A stretch of DNA of 64,000 bases from Laburnicola sp. R22_1. Its lineage: Eukaryota > Ascomycota > Dothideomycetes > Pleosporales > Didymosphaeriaceae. Each line of letters starts with the position of its first letter. Positions within the stretch are counted from its first letter, which is position 1. The position numbers were made by a program, and so were the translations under genes. The DNA lies in NCBI GenBank assembly GCA_014281115.1, contig JACONQ010000009.1, positions 1,922,001-1,986,000 of the forward strand, written 5' to 3'. The notes under the pieces were generated by a model. That model searched no databases. It was given only the letters and a program-made list of their open reading frames with translations, and had not been told where the DNA came from. Of the stretch, positions 10,958 through 22,862 are shown in pieces.

Positions 10958-12708
10958 CTACGTATACGGCTCCTCATCAAAGTCATCGAAAAGCCAGTGC
11001 TCACATAACCGCATTCTCTCTTCCTCGGTTTCAGACTCCCTAAGAGCATCGGCCTTCAGCTTGCTTACGCGTTCTTTCGCATCCTCGTACTGATCGCAAG
11101 GCACCCAGCCCTCAGCCCCGACGCCAACAACCTCTCTGCAAATATCAAGTTGCTCGTCTGATACGACATGAGCAGTGTTCAGGCGTAAACACTCTTCCAC
11201 CTCATCTTCCGAAAAGGCGATCGGACATGCGCTTGCGGGTTCTTTAGTAATGTTCGACCAGTTCTTGGTTACCTGTATTAGGTCGGCTTTCAAGGTTACA
11301 TTGTCGCCCTCCCATGGGTCACTTGCGTGACGAAAGGTCTTGCGCCGCAACACTTCGAAGTCGGATGCTAGAGCATGGAAGTGCGCCGAATTGAGCTCTG
11401 CAGTCTTTGCGACATAATAGTAGTGGGTTTGACGCTTTCGCAGGAGCGATACTTGCTCGAACTGTTCAATTTCGCTCAATTCGCCAACATTTTCGGGTAA
11501 ACTAGGGAGCGTCAACGACTCCGAGACGCTGTCACCGTAGTTCTGCAAGCTGTTGGGGACCCCACAATTTAGGAAGAGCGGCAGTGCTACGCTGTGTTGC
11601 CAGTCGATCAGGCCCGTGATTTTGAGGTCATCAGAAACGAATACGTTGTTGGGTTGGAGATCAGGATGTCGCATCGTTGGCTGTAGGAGAGCACCGTCAC
11701 CTTTCGGTATGAGGAAAGGGGCCACTTGTAGGTATTTTCCTAGACTGTCAAGGTGTTCCAAAGGCGATTGCTTTTGGTAGTTGAATACCTCTCTGCGCAG
11801 ATGTTGAAACGGGTGCAATGGTTGTCCAAACTTGGTCAAGTATGCAATTTCTTTTTTTGGCGCCGGCCACAAGAGCTGCTTCTGGCTCCTTATCTATTGG
11901 ACAGTCAGTCATGGTCGTTTATAATGAAGTGTTCCAGGGTAGCTGATGGATAGGAAGGGTCGGATAGGGATCATACGTACATGGCCCACGATCAACCTGA
12001 AGACCACCTCTTTTCCCATACCATAGGCCGAGTGTTGTATCAGGACCAACGCAGAAGCGACCACTGGGGACAGAACCAGTAGTAGGAATGTCGACTTTGT
12101 TAGGTCCTGTTTGCACATCTGCGTTATAATACAGACTCCCACTTGCGGGAAAACGAAGAGCGAATAGGCGAGACTCTTAACTCTACGATTTTGGTTACGA
12201 CGGTGATCCTGTCTTTCCCAGACATCTCATACCAAATGTCACCCAAGTTCGTGCCGCGAATCAGCTCCATGAAGATATATTCGGTGCCCGCAGCATTGTC
12301 ATCTGTCGCTGAGTAGCCGTAGATCTCAGGGACGGGTAGACCATGCGAGCGGAGAAAATCCATAGTAGCCGCTTCGCTAGCTACCACTAGGTGCTTTGGC
12401 TCGGTAACCGGATAGGGGATGCGACCAACGAATTGAAAGCCATCACGCATAGTGATCAAGAAGGTTCGGTTGAAACCTCCTTCAGCTAATTTCTCGAAAC
12501 CAGTAACGTCTTCCACATTTCGATCTATGCATGCCACTGCAAGGCGCTTGAATTCCGAGACATCAAAAATACGGCTCCTTTCAGAAAGCCGGAGTGCATC
12601 GTTATAACTTCAATCGATGATCAGCAATTAAGATTAGCATCAAACAAGAGAGATAATATACACCCATCTTCCAGACGTATAGTTGAACAATTCAGAATTG
12701 TTTTCCAT
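10958..12708 (-). pseudogene. Aminoglycoside phosphotransferase-like (Aim9-type) gene with two +1 frameshifts
   Basis: Member of the fungal APH/choline-kinase fold family related to Aim9; substrate unknown. Exons 12708-12662, 12607-11981 and 11893-10958 with 54- and 87-nt introns. Readable blocks: MENNSELFNYTSGRW, FEKLAEGGFNRTFLITM (nucleotide loop), a GTEYIFMELIRG segment, then MRHPDLQPNNVFVSDD with the catalytic HxDxxxxN and GLIDWQH. The frame breaks twice. At about 12177 one extra A separates KIVEL from ESRLFALRFPASGS. In the T7 run at 11852-11858 (A7 on the coding strand) one extra base separates EAALVAGAKK from EIAYLTKF. Without these two bases the exons sum to 536 codons. Either a recently inactivated gene or uncorrected indels in the assembly; the rest of the frame is well kept, which favours the latter or a very young lesion. 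Confidence 0.8.
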
Positions 12709-13477
12709 TATGTGACCAGCCAGGGAATAGGTTGATCAGACGAAGTGACGGAAGGCTCTGGGTGTAGATATAGCTTGTAGAAAAGAGCGGCTGATAGACC
12801 TGATGATCCACCGGCTCTTCAGATGCCGATAAAGCGCCATGATGTTGCGGAGAGAGCGTTTTGATGTTCGCACGGCTGGCCAATAGAACTCGCAGGGATT
12901 ATTCTTGGCGCGCGCTACGACCTCGACACGGCCCGAAAGTCAGACGGCTTTCGCATTCCACCGAGGCAACCGTCACTTCCAATGTGCTCGACGCTCGTCA
13001 CCAAAGTAGCCACGGTAGCGCGCAGTATGGGGACTAGGGTTAGGGTTCAAAATACCGTCTTCCCTCCAACAGTGGAGGGAGGAAAACGGTGGTACTCACG
13101 CTGTGATGGCTGTTGTCTATGTGAAGAAGAATGGCACCAAGGAAGAGGTCGAGAGGGCATTGAAGGAGCCAAAGCAAGTAAAGTAGCCAAGAGATGATGT
13201 CCTGGGGATGATTGCAGCTGAGCGCTGGACTCGCTTCAATAGGTGAAAGCAACACATCAGACGTCAGCCTTACGCTAGACAGACGTTCATCAGCCGGATT
13301 TCTTTGAGCATCCCGGTCTCACACAATGCTATCAATTACAAATTTCATGTTTCATGGATCTATATCGTGCTTGGCTGTGTGAATGGAGGCCAGTGCACCA
13401 GTGCAGCACGACAGAGAATGCCGCAGTGGAAACTATAAGATACGCAAACAGAGACTATAGACCGGACCATCGGCATC
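12709..13477. other. Intergenic, no confident gene
   Basis: Contains two tandem telomere-type hexamers (CTAGGGTTAGGGTTC) near 13033. A short coding-like stretch on plus (13125-13187, MAVVYVKKNGTKEEVERA) ends in a stop and has no recognisable partner exon. Confidence 0.4.
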
Positions 13478-14345
13478 TTAGACCTTGTTGACGAGATAGT
13501 ACAGCATGTAAAGGGCCACACCTATAAGTACGAACTTTATAGTTGAGCTAGCTAGCTGTATGCGCTGCCGTGAATAATACACTTCGGGGCCGGAGGAGGA
13601 CTTCTGCATTGTTTGCCGACCCCAAAGTAAGTACTGGGATACAGGGAGCATAGTGGGATTACCATACCTCATCTCCGAAGATCGACTCAAGAGCTGAGCA
13701 GTGAAACCACATTAGCAGCTTCTCGATCGCAGTCTACCCACGCGCGCTCACAGCTAGCTCGGGGCGTGATTAAGTCTTCCTTGTTGCGGTACCATGTAGA
13801 TTCGGCCTCGACAACTGACTTGCGATTATTCATGTAGTTCTTTATACTGGTGTAATTCTCTTCAGAGGGGCGATTTAACGCCATTATTTTCGCCGAAACC
13901 TCGAGAAGATTTGCTTGAATCAACATCAGCTTTACGTAGCAACATTTAATTCGAGGGTCGTATTACATTCGCCATATCCATGGAACCTTGGAAGAGACAA
14001 ACTCCCCCTCAATAGCGGCAAGCAATTTCCGCCTCAGATCTGCCTCATTGGACCGCAAATCCGCAGTTACCAGCCACTCAGGATTTGCCTTTGCTGCATC
14101 TTTATCAAACCTATCAAGCGCTTCTTCCAGTACGCGTAATTTGTCCTGCTTGTCGAGCAGGAGGCGTGCTTGGAGGTAGCCAAAGCGGCGGTAGACGGAG
14201 AAGTTCTCGTCGCTGTCAAGGAAAGCGGCAATATTGGGGTACCCGCGGGGGCAGGAGTCCACTGTTGTTCGTTAGAGGTTGGGTGCTGGTGGGGTGGATG
14301 GGGGGAGGTAGTGTAGATGTTCTTACGATTTGGTGGGTTGGACAT
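13478..14345 (-). pseudogene. DUF6594-type membrane protein with a frameshift
   Basis: Fungal-specific family of unknown function: an N-terminal GYPxxAAFL/YRRFGYLQARLLL helical region and C-terminal membrane helices. Exon 1 is 14345-14327 (MSNPPN), exon 2 starts at 14261 (GYPNIAAFLDSDENFSVYRRF) and ends near 14000, exon 3 runs about 13929-13668, and exon 4 is 13633-13478. Exon 4 ends with a single visible hydrophobic helix, IKFVLIGVALYMLYYLV. Within exon 3 the frame must shift by +1 at 13731-13734 to pass from CERAWVD to AIEKLLMWFHCSALESIF, which matches the family; there is no room for an intron. The exon 2/3 boundary is uncertain. The family normally has a larger C-terminal membrane part. 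Function not inferable. Confidence 0.72.
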
Positions 14346-15004
14346 GCGACATGGGTGGGCTTGGGCTTTACCATCGATAGCATGTTCATAGGGAGGCGTA
14401 GGGAGGTATAAGTGTACAAGGTCAGCTGTTGCGCTGATTAAGTAAGTTTGCTATTGATTTGCGCTTTGGTGGTGGTGGTGGTGGCGGGGGAAGACACGCA
14501 GTGCTCCTTCCTTATGCGATACCTTCCTCCCCTGTCAAGCCTTTACTTACTTCCTTGACACTTCACTATACATTCATCCTTTCCTGCCGCAGCGACCATC
14601 ACATACCTAGAGATACTCGCTCCACCCATAGCTCGCGAAAAGGAAATAAAACCATTCCAAGGCTCTGCTCTAATGACGCAGAAGATCAAAAACCAGATTC
14701 ATCATCACGGATTAGCGTCCCAATTCGCAGACCTGCACAAGCACTGACATAGGTACACCATATGGAAAATCAACGTCAGTATGCGGCTGTGTGTCGCTCA
14801 TTGGTATAATAACTAACTATCAGGACCTCTATAACATGGCGAACAATGTGTAGCCCACAGTTGAAAACAGATCGCGGGCCTAAGCCGGCAGCCCACGACG
14901 TGTTCCAAGAATTCAGATGTATCAACCCTCTACCACGGCCCCGCAGTCATCCGTGAATCGTTTACGGTATATAGGAAGTTCGTGAATCATAGCGTATAGA
15001 GAAC
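14346..15004. other. Intergenic, no gene seen
   Basis: Between two minus-strand genes. A GGT microsatellite at 14467-14488. No conserved coding segment. Confidence 0.5.
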
Positions 15005-16276
15005 TCAGTCAAGGTACCTCTGCCAGCCCTCTTTGTAAATCACCTTGCGTCCTGTATCATCTACACCCACGACGAACTTCTCCCACCGAGCATCCCGGCC
15101 TGCGCCAATAACTACGAGCGTCTGGTCATCCAGCCATCCTAGCAGACCTTTGGTAGGTCTTCCGCCGGGGACACCTGGAATGCCAGCGTAGAAACCGGTC
15201 GATCTGGACTGTGGACCCCAAACCGCGGGTTCATCACCCATTTCGAAGCGTGTAGACGCGCTGGAATAGGTATCGGAGAATGGGCGAGGGAGAAGTGGGA
15301 CCTTGGAAAGGAACCCGTATTTGTGTTTCTTGGGGTCTGCATCTGCAGCAGCATGGAGACCGGTTGGGATGTCGAAGATATGTAGGGTTGACTTGTCTGA
15401 AGTCGCTGCAAGCATCGAACCATTTGGCGAAAAAGCCAAGGAGAATATGGCAGCATCATCAATTCCGCGGCGGAACTCGGCTAGCTTCGTGGTGCTGGGA
15501 TAGGCCCACAGGCGGACTATCGTTCCTTTCTCGCTCGCCGTAGCCACCATGTCACCTCTCCTGTTCATGGCGAGCGCGCGTAAGGGGTTGGTGTGGGCCG
15601 GAATTATGGTGACATTGTGACCATCGAAAAGTTTCACCTGCCCTACGTTCTTGCCCATAAAAGCCACAATGTTGTTCCCAAGTGAGCACAAGCCGAATGG
15701 ATTGTCTACCGTCTCGTATTCGGCAATCTTGACGGGTGGACTCTTCATCTTGTATATCCCCACGCTGTTGAGCAGCACCACGATGAGGTAGTCCTTCGAT
15801 ATGCGGACCCGCTGGATTGTCGTCTTGAATTCGAGCGAACAGGCGACGACTCGAGTCGCATCGTTCCAGATTTGCACCTCGTAGCTGTCAGCGTTGGCAA
15901 GGACCCAGTCGGCATCCTCGGGGCAGCCTGGTACCTTGTTCTGGGGGAACTTGGGCTGCTTCCCTCCTCCGACTAGAGCGATGTAGCTGGTGGTGCCGAG
16001 CATTTCTGCGCAGCCAATGCCGCCACCGACCTCTGCGCGTTGTCAGGCAGCGTCCGAAATGCGGGTGAGGGGAAGCGTACCTCGGATGACCTTGGTTTCG
16101 CTGGTTTTGGCATTGACGACTGCCTCAGTTAGCTATCATGCCCCAAGATATGTAGACTGCGACTTGCCTCTGAAGCCCGACTCCAGTGCTACCGCGAAGA
16201 ACGAGCAGTCGAAATTAAACGAAGCGGACAGAGCATAGGGCCCCGTGGAGGAGTCCAGGATCGGTCTAGTATTCAT
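15005..16276 (-). CDS. Hsv2/WIPI4-like PROPPIN (PI3P-binding WD40 protein)
   Basis: Seven-bladed beta-propeller protein that binds PI3P/PI(3,5)P2 on endosomes and autophagic membranes. Exons 16276-16168, 16119-16081 and 16032-15005 (introns of 48 nt each) give 391 aa. Exon 1 reads MNTRPILDSSTGPYALSASF and exon 2 the blade segment VVNAKTSETKVIR. The signature basic loop FRRG is in KLAEFRRGIDDAAIFSLAFSP. Blade landmarks follow: NDATRVVACSLEFKTTIQRV, LRALAMNRRGDMVATASEKG. The length and the long insert after HIFDIPTG fit the Hsv2 branch rather than Atg18, which is longer. Intron 1 uses a GC donor (AGAG|GCAAGT), see findings. Confidence 0.92.
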
Positions 16277-17033
16277 GGTGGGCGGCGCGTCTATCCAGTA
16301 GCCTTGTCCTCAGGCGCGCGGTATCCTCGGGGGCTGCCGGTGGTGTTGGGGTCACCTGTAGGCGGCGAGCGAAGAGGGCGGCCCTGCAAGCGGCGTGAGG
16401 AACGGAAGGTAGGAAGTTGGAGTCATTTCAGGCCCATGCCCTTGAGGCCCAGGAAACGGCGCGGGTACGCAAGGCGGAGAAGAACCATGGGTGAAGGCAG
16501 CGGTGGGATGACGGCTCCCCGCGTGTCATCCGCCCGCGCTCCTCGGGCTAGCCGTATCGAGGCCGGAGCTATCGCACGTGAAGCTCGTCTTGGAGGGTTG
16601 AGAACTTTCACGCGGTGCATTATTGCGTTGCATACTAGCATTCCTAATGTATGATGCTTATGGAGAGAGCTGGGAGCGAGCGGGCATGGACAAGGCTACC
16701 AACATTCAATTTCCCTGTGTGAATTGGGTGAGTCGCACCTGCCTGCTCCGGATCGGTGCCCCGTGGAAGGCGCACCAGGTGGCCGCGGCCCGGATGGGGA
16801 GCGGCGACCGGGGTGGCGCCCGTTAGCGAGCCCCTTTGCATTGCGCCGGAGCCAGGAGCAGCTGCCCCAACGCTCCCAAATTTCCTCGACAGCACAACGA
16901 CACCTTCACAACTGTCTGTCCATCGCGCCGACGAACACGCCAGTTCCACCAGTCCCGCTCGCCCTGCCCGCCGCACACTTCGTGGGTCCGCCGTTCTGCA
17001 AGCACACAGCACGCTCGTCGCTCATCGCCCATC
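16277..17033. promoter_or_regulatory. Divergent promoter region, PROPPIN / septin
   Basis: 757 bp between two divergent start codons, GC-rich, without a conserved coding segment. Promoter role inferred from position; no specific element recognised. Confidence 0.4.
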
Positions 17034-18535
17034 ATGTCTTCGGTACAGCCAGCCCCCAGCACCCTGATCTGATGCATCCAGCTTGCGGCGCCTCCACGCC
17101 GCAATGCTTGCATCGGCCCATGGAGCGCGTGCGCTAATGCTTCGCAGATACTCAAGACGCGCAGAAAGAAGAATGTCAAGAAGGGAATCCAGTTCTGCCT
17201 GATGGTCTGCGGCGCCTCAGGAACAGGTGCGTGCCCGTGTTACACTCGCCATGGGTGGCCATGATGCTGATTGATGTGCTGTTCTCCCAGGCCGGACCAC
17301 GTTTGTCAACACGCTCTGCAACAAGCAGGTGCTCGAGCACAAGGACTCCGACGACCCGAACTCGGCACATGTCGAGGAGGGCGTCAAGATCCAGCCCGTC
17401 ACTGTCGGTACGTCTGCACGCGTTACCTTGTTAACGGGCTTTGCATTGACTTCCACCAGAGCTCGACGAGGAGGGCACTCGCATTTCCCTGACCATTGTC
17501 GACACCCCCGGGTTTGGCGACCAGATCGACAACGAGGCCAGGTAGGCACACGCGCACCATTCATGACCGTCAAGCCAAGCTTACCCCATGCGCAGCTTCT
17601 CCGAGATTGTTGGATACCTTGAGAGGCAATACGATGATATTTTGGCCGAGGAGAGCCGTATCAAGCGTAACCCCCGTTTCCGAGACAATCGTGTGCACGT
17701 CCTGTTGTACTTCATTACCCCGACAGGCCATGGGTGCGTTGCCTGCTGCCCTCTCCCTCCATGCAACCGTTCGCGCTAACATGCCCTAGCCTCCGCGAAC
17801 TCGACATCGAGCTTATGAAGCGCCTGTCCCCGCGCGTCAACGTCATCCCCGTCATTGGCAAGGCTGACTCCCTTACCCCTGCCGAGCTCGCCGAGTCGAA
17901 GAAGCTCGTCATGGAGGACATCGAGCACTACCGTATCCCCGTCTACAACTTCCCCTACGATATCGAAGAGGATGATGAAGACACCGTCGAGGAAAATGCC
18001 GAGCTCCGCGGCTTGATGCCCTTCGCCATCGTCGGTTCAGAGGACGTGATCGAGGTCAATGGCCGAAGGGTGCGTGCCCGACAGTACCCGTGGGGTATTG
18101 TCGAGGTCGACAACCCGCGCCACTCAGATTTCCTGGCCGTGCGAAGCGCCCTGCTCCACAGCCATCTGGCGGATCTCAAGGAAATCACACACGACTTCCT
18201 ATACGAAAACTACCGTACCGAGAAGCTCAGCAAGAGTGTTGAGGGTGGTACTGCTGTGTACGTTTACTCTTTGATTAATGTGGATGTTGTGCTAATTGGG
18301 CCACAGTGACTCGTCAATGAACCCCGAAGATCTTGCTAGCCAGTCCGTGCGTCTAAAGGAAGAGCAGCTGCGCCGTGAAGAGGAGAAGCTACGTGAGATT
18401 GAAGTCAAAGTGCAGCGCGAGATCAATGAGAAGCGACAAGAGCTGTTGGCCCGCGAAAGTCAGCTCAAGGAGATCGAAGCCCGCATGCACAGGGAGCAGA
18501 GCAGCCAGTTGGAGCACGAGGCCGACGAGGCATAA
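17034..18535 (+). CDS. Septin, Cdc11/AspA type
   Basis: Filament-forming GTP-binding protein of the septin ring/bar system at septa and growing tips. Seven exons: 17034-17042, 17148-17226, 17291-17407, 17460-17541, 17596-17733, 17790-18257, 18307-18535; total 374 codons (373 aa). Order: basic KTRRKKNVKKGIQF, P-loop GASGTGRTT (Arg replaces the usual Lys, as in Cdc11-type septins with weak GTP hydrolysis), DTPGFGDQ (G3), GKADSLT (G4, AKAD-like), septin unique element RARQYPWGIVEVDN, and a C-terminal coiled coil (LKEEQLRREEEKLREIE) of about 60 residues. The first exon codes for only MSS. Reading on past its GT meets a stop after nine codons, so a 9-nt first exon is required unless the start lies further upstream. 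Confidence 0.94.
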
Positions 18536-21500
18536 GCGCGTTATTATAGAGTGTGGTTGTTAAATGAAGAGTCGGCATGTGCCACCACTGTCGACGGGTG
18601 CGGTACGGAGTTCACTTGTAGCCACACGACGAGGAGCAAAAACGTGTGCTGCAAGGGGCGTTGGTAATGGTCGGCTTGCATTGCAGAAATCGAAGGGTAC
18701 GGGGTTGGAAGCCATGGGGATATTTTTCTTCTTGCCCCGGGGGTCTACGTTTCCTACCAGCAGGTACCTGTCTTAGCCTGTGTGTCTTCTCTTATGTTTT
18801 CTTACTTTTCGATATTTATTCCCCCTTTTGCATTCCATGTAGGAACTAGTAATCCGCTTGATCAACTATTAATACCCCAGTGGTCAGCTTTGGGTCTTTT
18901 CCGCGCCTGCCTGTCCGCACTGACGGCGCACTCTGCCCACTGTGTCCAGCAGAATGTGCCTGCCGTGATCGTCTAATGCCATTGCCCATTTTCATTGGCG
19001 GGCAGAGAGCTCGCGTCGCTGAGATCAGTAGGTGCGTCGTGCTCGGCCGCGCCTTCCGCGCTTTTTTTTTTCAGCGACGGTGGCATCATCGTGAGCATGT
19101 CTTCTAGGCTTCACCAAGCCCACACCCACACCCACACCCACCTCGCAAACTCATTCCACATTGGCACCGCCCCACCACTGTCCCGCCCTCCTGTCATCGC
19201 TTACCGTACCCGAGCTTGGCAATTTCAGTGTATATGCAGGCCTAACTTGCTGTTGCAGGTGAAGTACACCGTGAGGGGAACCTGGTGAGTACAGGGAGGG
19301 GAGCTCATGTTCATTGAATGCCAACGTCCTTCGCTCTGGTCTTCCTGCAGTCGGGAGAAGATTGTGTCGCCCAAGACGAGTGCATACTCAATGGGCTCGC
19401 ATGTAACTTTAGGTCGTCGTCACTGCGGCTATATATGCCGTCAGTACGCTAGGACATGTGCAGCCGATCTAACTTGCCACAGAGGACCGTATTCAAGAAG
19501 GATTTGTACCCAGTCAGCTCCACAATACCAGAACGGAAAACTCACAGGCGTCTTGGCCTCGAATCGACCTTGATGCTTCTTGCGAACACCAGTCCGTCAA
19601 CATGCACAACAAGTCTTGATAGTCTTCACGCTCCCGTTTACACTTCAATGATTGAGGCCAACGCATCGCTACCCTCGATCCTGGTCAAGGACGCCTGTAG
19701 GACGCCATGAGCAAGCTCTCTTTCCGGAGTTGCCACAGTAGTGATGAGCCAGATGCTTCCTCCTCGGCCGAGGAGAGTGGAAAGCAAGGTGACGTTGGGT
19801 GAATTGAGCTTTCAACTAAAAGCTGCATGCCCGCAGATGCATGTAAGGCAAGGTTGATGCCACCTCTTCAAGTCTAGCTGACAAGGTCTAGCTCACATAC
19901 CTTGTCACAGAGCTCTGGACCGCCGGGCCTCCCGCATACGCGTGCACTTGCATACACAACCGTCGCGCTTGCTTCACCTTGAAACTCTGGTGGTCTGCCT
20001 GATCGGTGACCGACCCAAACTCCCTGCTTCGTGCATATATGTGATCCAGTCTTTTCAGGCCACGCCATCAAGATTTTATATTCGGTGTCAAAATGCGAAC
20101 TTGGGTGGACGACCAAGGTCAGGAGGACCTTGACACATGAATGACGCCCAAACGCCCCTCGCAGTTCGACGAGGAGAATGCTACCTATCAGTCTTTTCAG
20201 AGAGATCACCCGGAAGAATCGACAAGCCGTATGTTTCACTAGGATACTGCCAACTGTTCATTTTGATTATGACAGCTCCGCGTTCGACCCGGTTTCCTCC
20301 AGGACCAATACACACTTCTTGCGCTCGCTCGACCAGCAAACTCTGAAAGATCCCCGGGTGTTCCTTGGCCAACACCTGTGCGGAATGCGTAGGTATTGCA
20401 GCTCCTTCGCCGCAAAATGCTGCCCAAAGGTCTCTAGGGCTCCAATAGATGTCAAATTGGTGACCATCTAAATGGTTTACCCTACGGATCAGGCCGTTTA
20501 CCCTCGCGAATCATGATCCCACGCACTGCAGCCTTCGGACCGTATTGTGAGCCATCCTGCAACTTCGGCATACCGAATACTGTATACTATCCCGAATGGT
20601 CCTACAGCCTCTCAGTAGTCCATGGTCAGCCAAGTTAAAACGACTTTGCAGATTCGTTGTGTTGGAGACCCGTTGAAGATGTCCGCGTTGCCTCGGTCTA
20701 CAAAGCCGCTGCCGATGAAAGCAAGGTTGCAGATGCAACCACTACGTGACAAAAAAAAAGCAGCACAGTGCTATGGCCGCGCAATTGCCGATTCGAGATT
20801 GACGACCTCGCGACAGCTCATTCAAAGTCAGTCAGCTCCAGTACGACGGCACCGAGTTGTACCAAGTAACCAGCGCGAAGGTTGGATATTTGGTCAGACT
20901 CAGGACTTTTTTTCTTTAACCGCGGTGGCCTTCGGTACTCCGCGCGAGATGGAGATAAGATTCCACGACATGGACCCGCTCGTGGTGTGTGCCCCACCGG
21001 CTTGTGCGACTACCAAAAGTGGACTGACGGGAAACGCGGCGTGCTGACCGCAGCGGCGGCAGGAATACTGCGTGAGACGGCAAGAATCGAGGCGGGCGTA
21101 CAAGTCTGAAAGGATCGGATCACAATGCCATGTCTGATGCGAGGCAATGGGTATGATAGGTCGATACTGAACTGTCAGAATCACATTTTCTGACCCCACC
21201 TGCATCGAGACTTGCGAACGGAGGTTCATCAATCGACAGGTCTTAAACATTTTGTCTGGGATAGCACAGACTTATTATTACCCGTCGGTTTAAAATAGAG
21301 GTAATTGTGTTGCGGTTTGCGCGCTTGTTGAGAAAAAGAAGAGGGGTTTATTAACTTTTGACTAATAATGTAAGGGTAGTGGGCTAATAACGCCCCGGGT
21401 ATAGCAAACAGGTAGTGCGGAACAGTGGAGCTGTGCGCTCCCGCTCACACCGTTTTTGAACGTTGCAGCAACATACTGAGGGCAGGTAGTCACGGTTTTC

Positions 21501-22862
21501 ACCAATTGCCACAGTATAACACGGGAATAACACGGGACAGAAACGACAGAACGGTTTGCGAAATCTCTTGAAGAAGGCGTTAGCGGACGTTGTCGGGCTG
21601 TCCTCGTTAACTCATTTGTGGCGACGTCTTCACGTCAGACCAGCGAGCGCTCGGATGGGGAAGAGCCTCCTGTCACCGTGGCCAGAAGCCTGGGCATCCA
21701 CACTATTCGCCGATCATTCTTCGCCGATCATTCGGAGGGTCGGATCCACCAGCGCGGCTCTGGGACACCAGGTGATACCGCCTGTCTCACCCTGGTACTG
21801 GTCCCGGCCTTTACGGCGGCACAATTGTCAGGCAATAGAGTTGCATTGCGTCAGCTAATGAAGAGATACCACAGCTGAGATCCGAGGGCTTCCGCCAGTT
21901 GATGGAGTGGTTCCTGAATCCTTGACGCCCCGGACGCCGGTCGGCTGAGGACCGCTTGCGGCGCCAAAGAGAGGCTTACTTTGAGCCCTTCCTTGCCAGG
22001 ATATTCATTGGAAGTCCATCATCCTTTCCTCTTCAAGCTGACATTATTCAACGTCTGCTAGCAGCCATCCTTGTCCGCATGATGCGTGTTTCCCATGCAA
22101 GCGGCAAACGGGGAACAGGTACCTCTTCCGCAATCTACTTGAATCGCCCTCTCACGCGCGATGGAGGAGAGCGCGGAGGTGCGCACAGATGTTCATCCTT
22201 GCCAACCGGGTTGCAGATCGGCTAGCCCAGTGATTCCTCGCTATTCCAGCCACTCACCACTAAGAGAACGCGAGGTCTCTCCAACGTAGCTCAGCCTCGA
22301 AAACGGAACCAGGGGAAACCTACCGCGAACCTCTATCCTCCCCTAAACTCTAGAACCCTCTATGATCTATCCGTGCGTAGGATTTGCCGCCTCCGCATCA
22401 TTTTTGCATGCGACTCTCGCGGTGAGCTAGCAAAATAATGCACGCCTCCTAACCTGTCACCTGTAGCCTGTGACACTTCATGCTTTTGTGGCAACCAGAA
22501 GCTCGCCAAGTATGCGATTGTCTAGGGCTGCGGCACTTTGGCAGCTCCGCTCATGGTGGGGACGTGGGTTCTTCCTACATTCAATGTCGTTCATATATTC
22601 CCGCTAGGCTCCACTATGCACCTGTTTGTGGTCATCGTGGCCCCCCGATGTCATATTGGTGCAGTTACAAAGCAAGCCGTACAGACATAGTTACAGCTAG
22701 TGGTATCTACTTCTACGCCATAAAGCCGCTGCCCTGTCCCCCCACCCCTCTTGGTCAATCGTTAGTGGATTATTTGCTTCCCCTTGATTTAGCTTCTTAA
22801 GTAGCCTATTTTTCTACATATCCTGGATACCTTCCCCACGCCTAAAACAGAGGTCGCAAATC
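18536..22862. other. 4.3-kb gene-poor region with decayed coding-like fragments
   Basis: No intact gene could be built. 18536-19000 is the septin 3' flank. A short CACACC array lies at 19118-19141. Several stretches on plus read like protein for 30-60 codons and then hit stops or shift frame. Examples are 20470-20640 (around FGIPNTVYYPEWSYSLS), 20643-20747 (DFADSLCWRPVEDVRVA) and 20808-20930. I do not recognise the family. 21540-22260 also has broken open stretches on plus. It could be eroded genes or an old element; no terminal repeats found. Confidence 0.45.

Noticed and set aside
13030..13048. Telomere-type GGGTTAGGG
   Set aside because: Only two units, no subtelomeric context; likely chance or an old repair scar.
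14459..14752. Gly-rich small ORF
   Set aside because: Glycine run is a GGT microsatellite; the remainder has no coding character.
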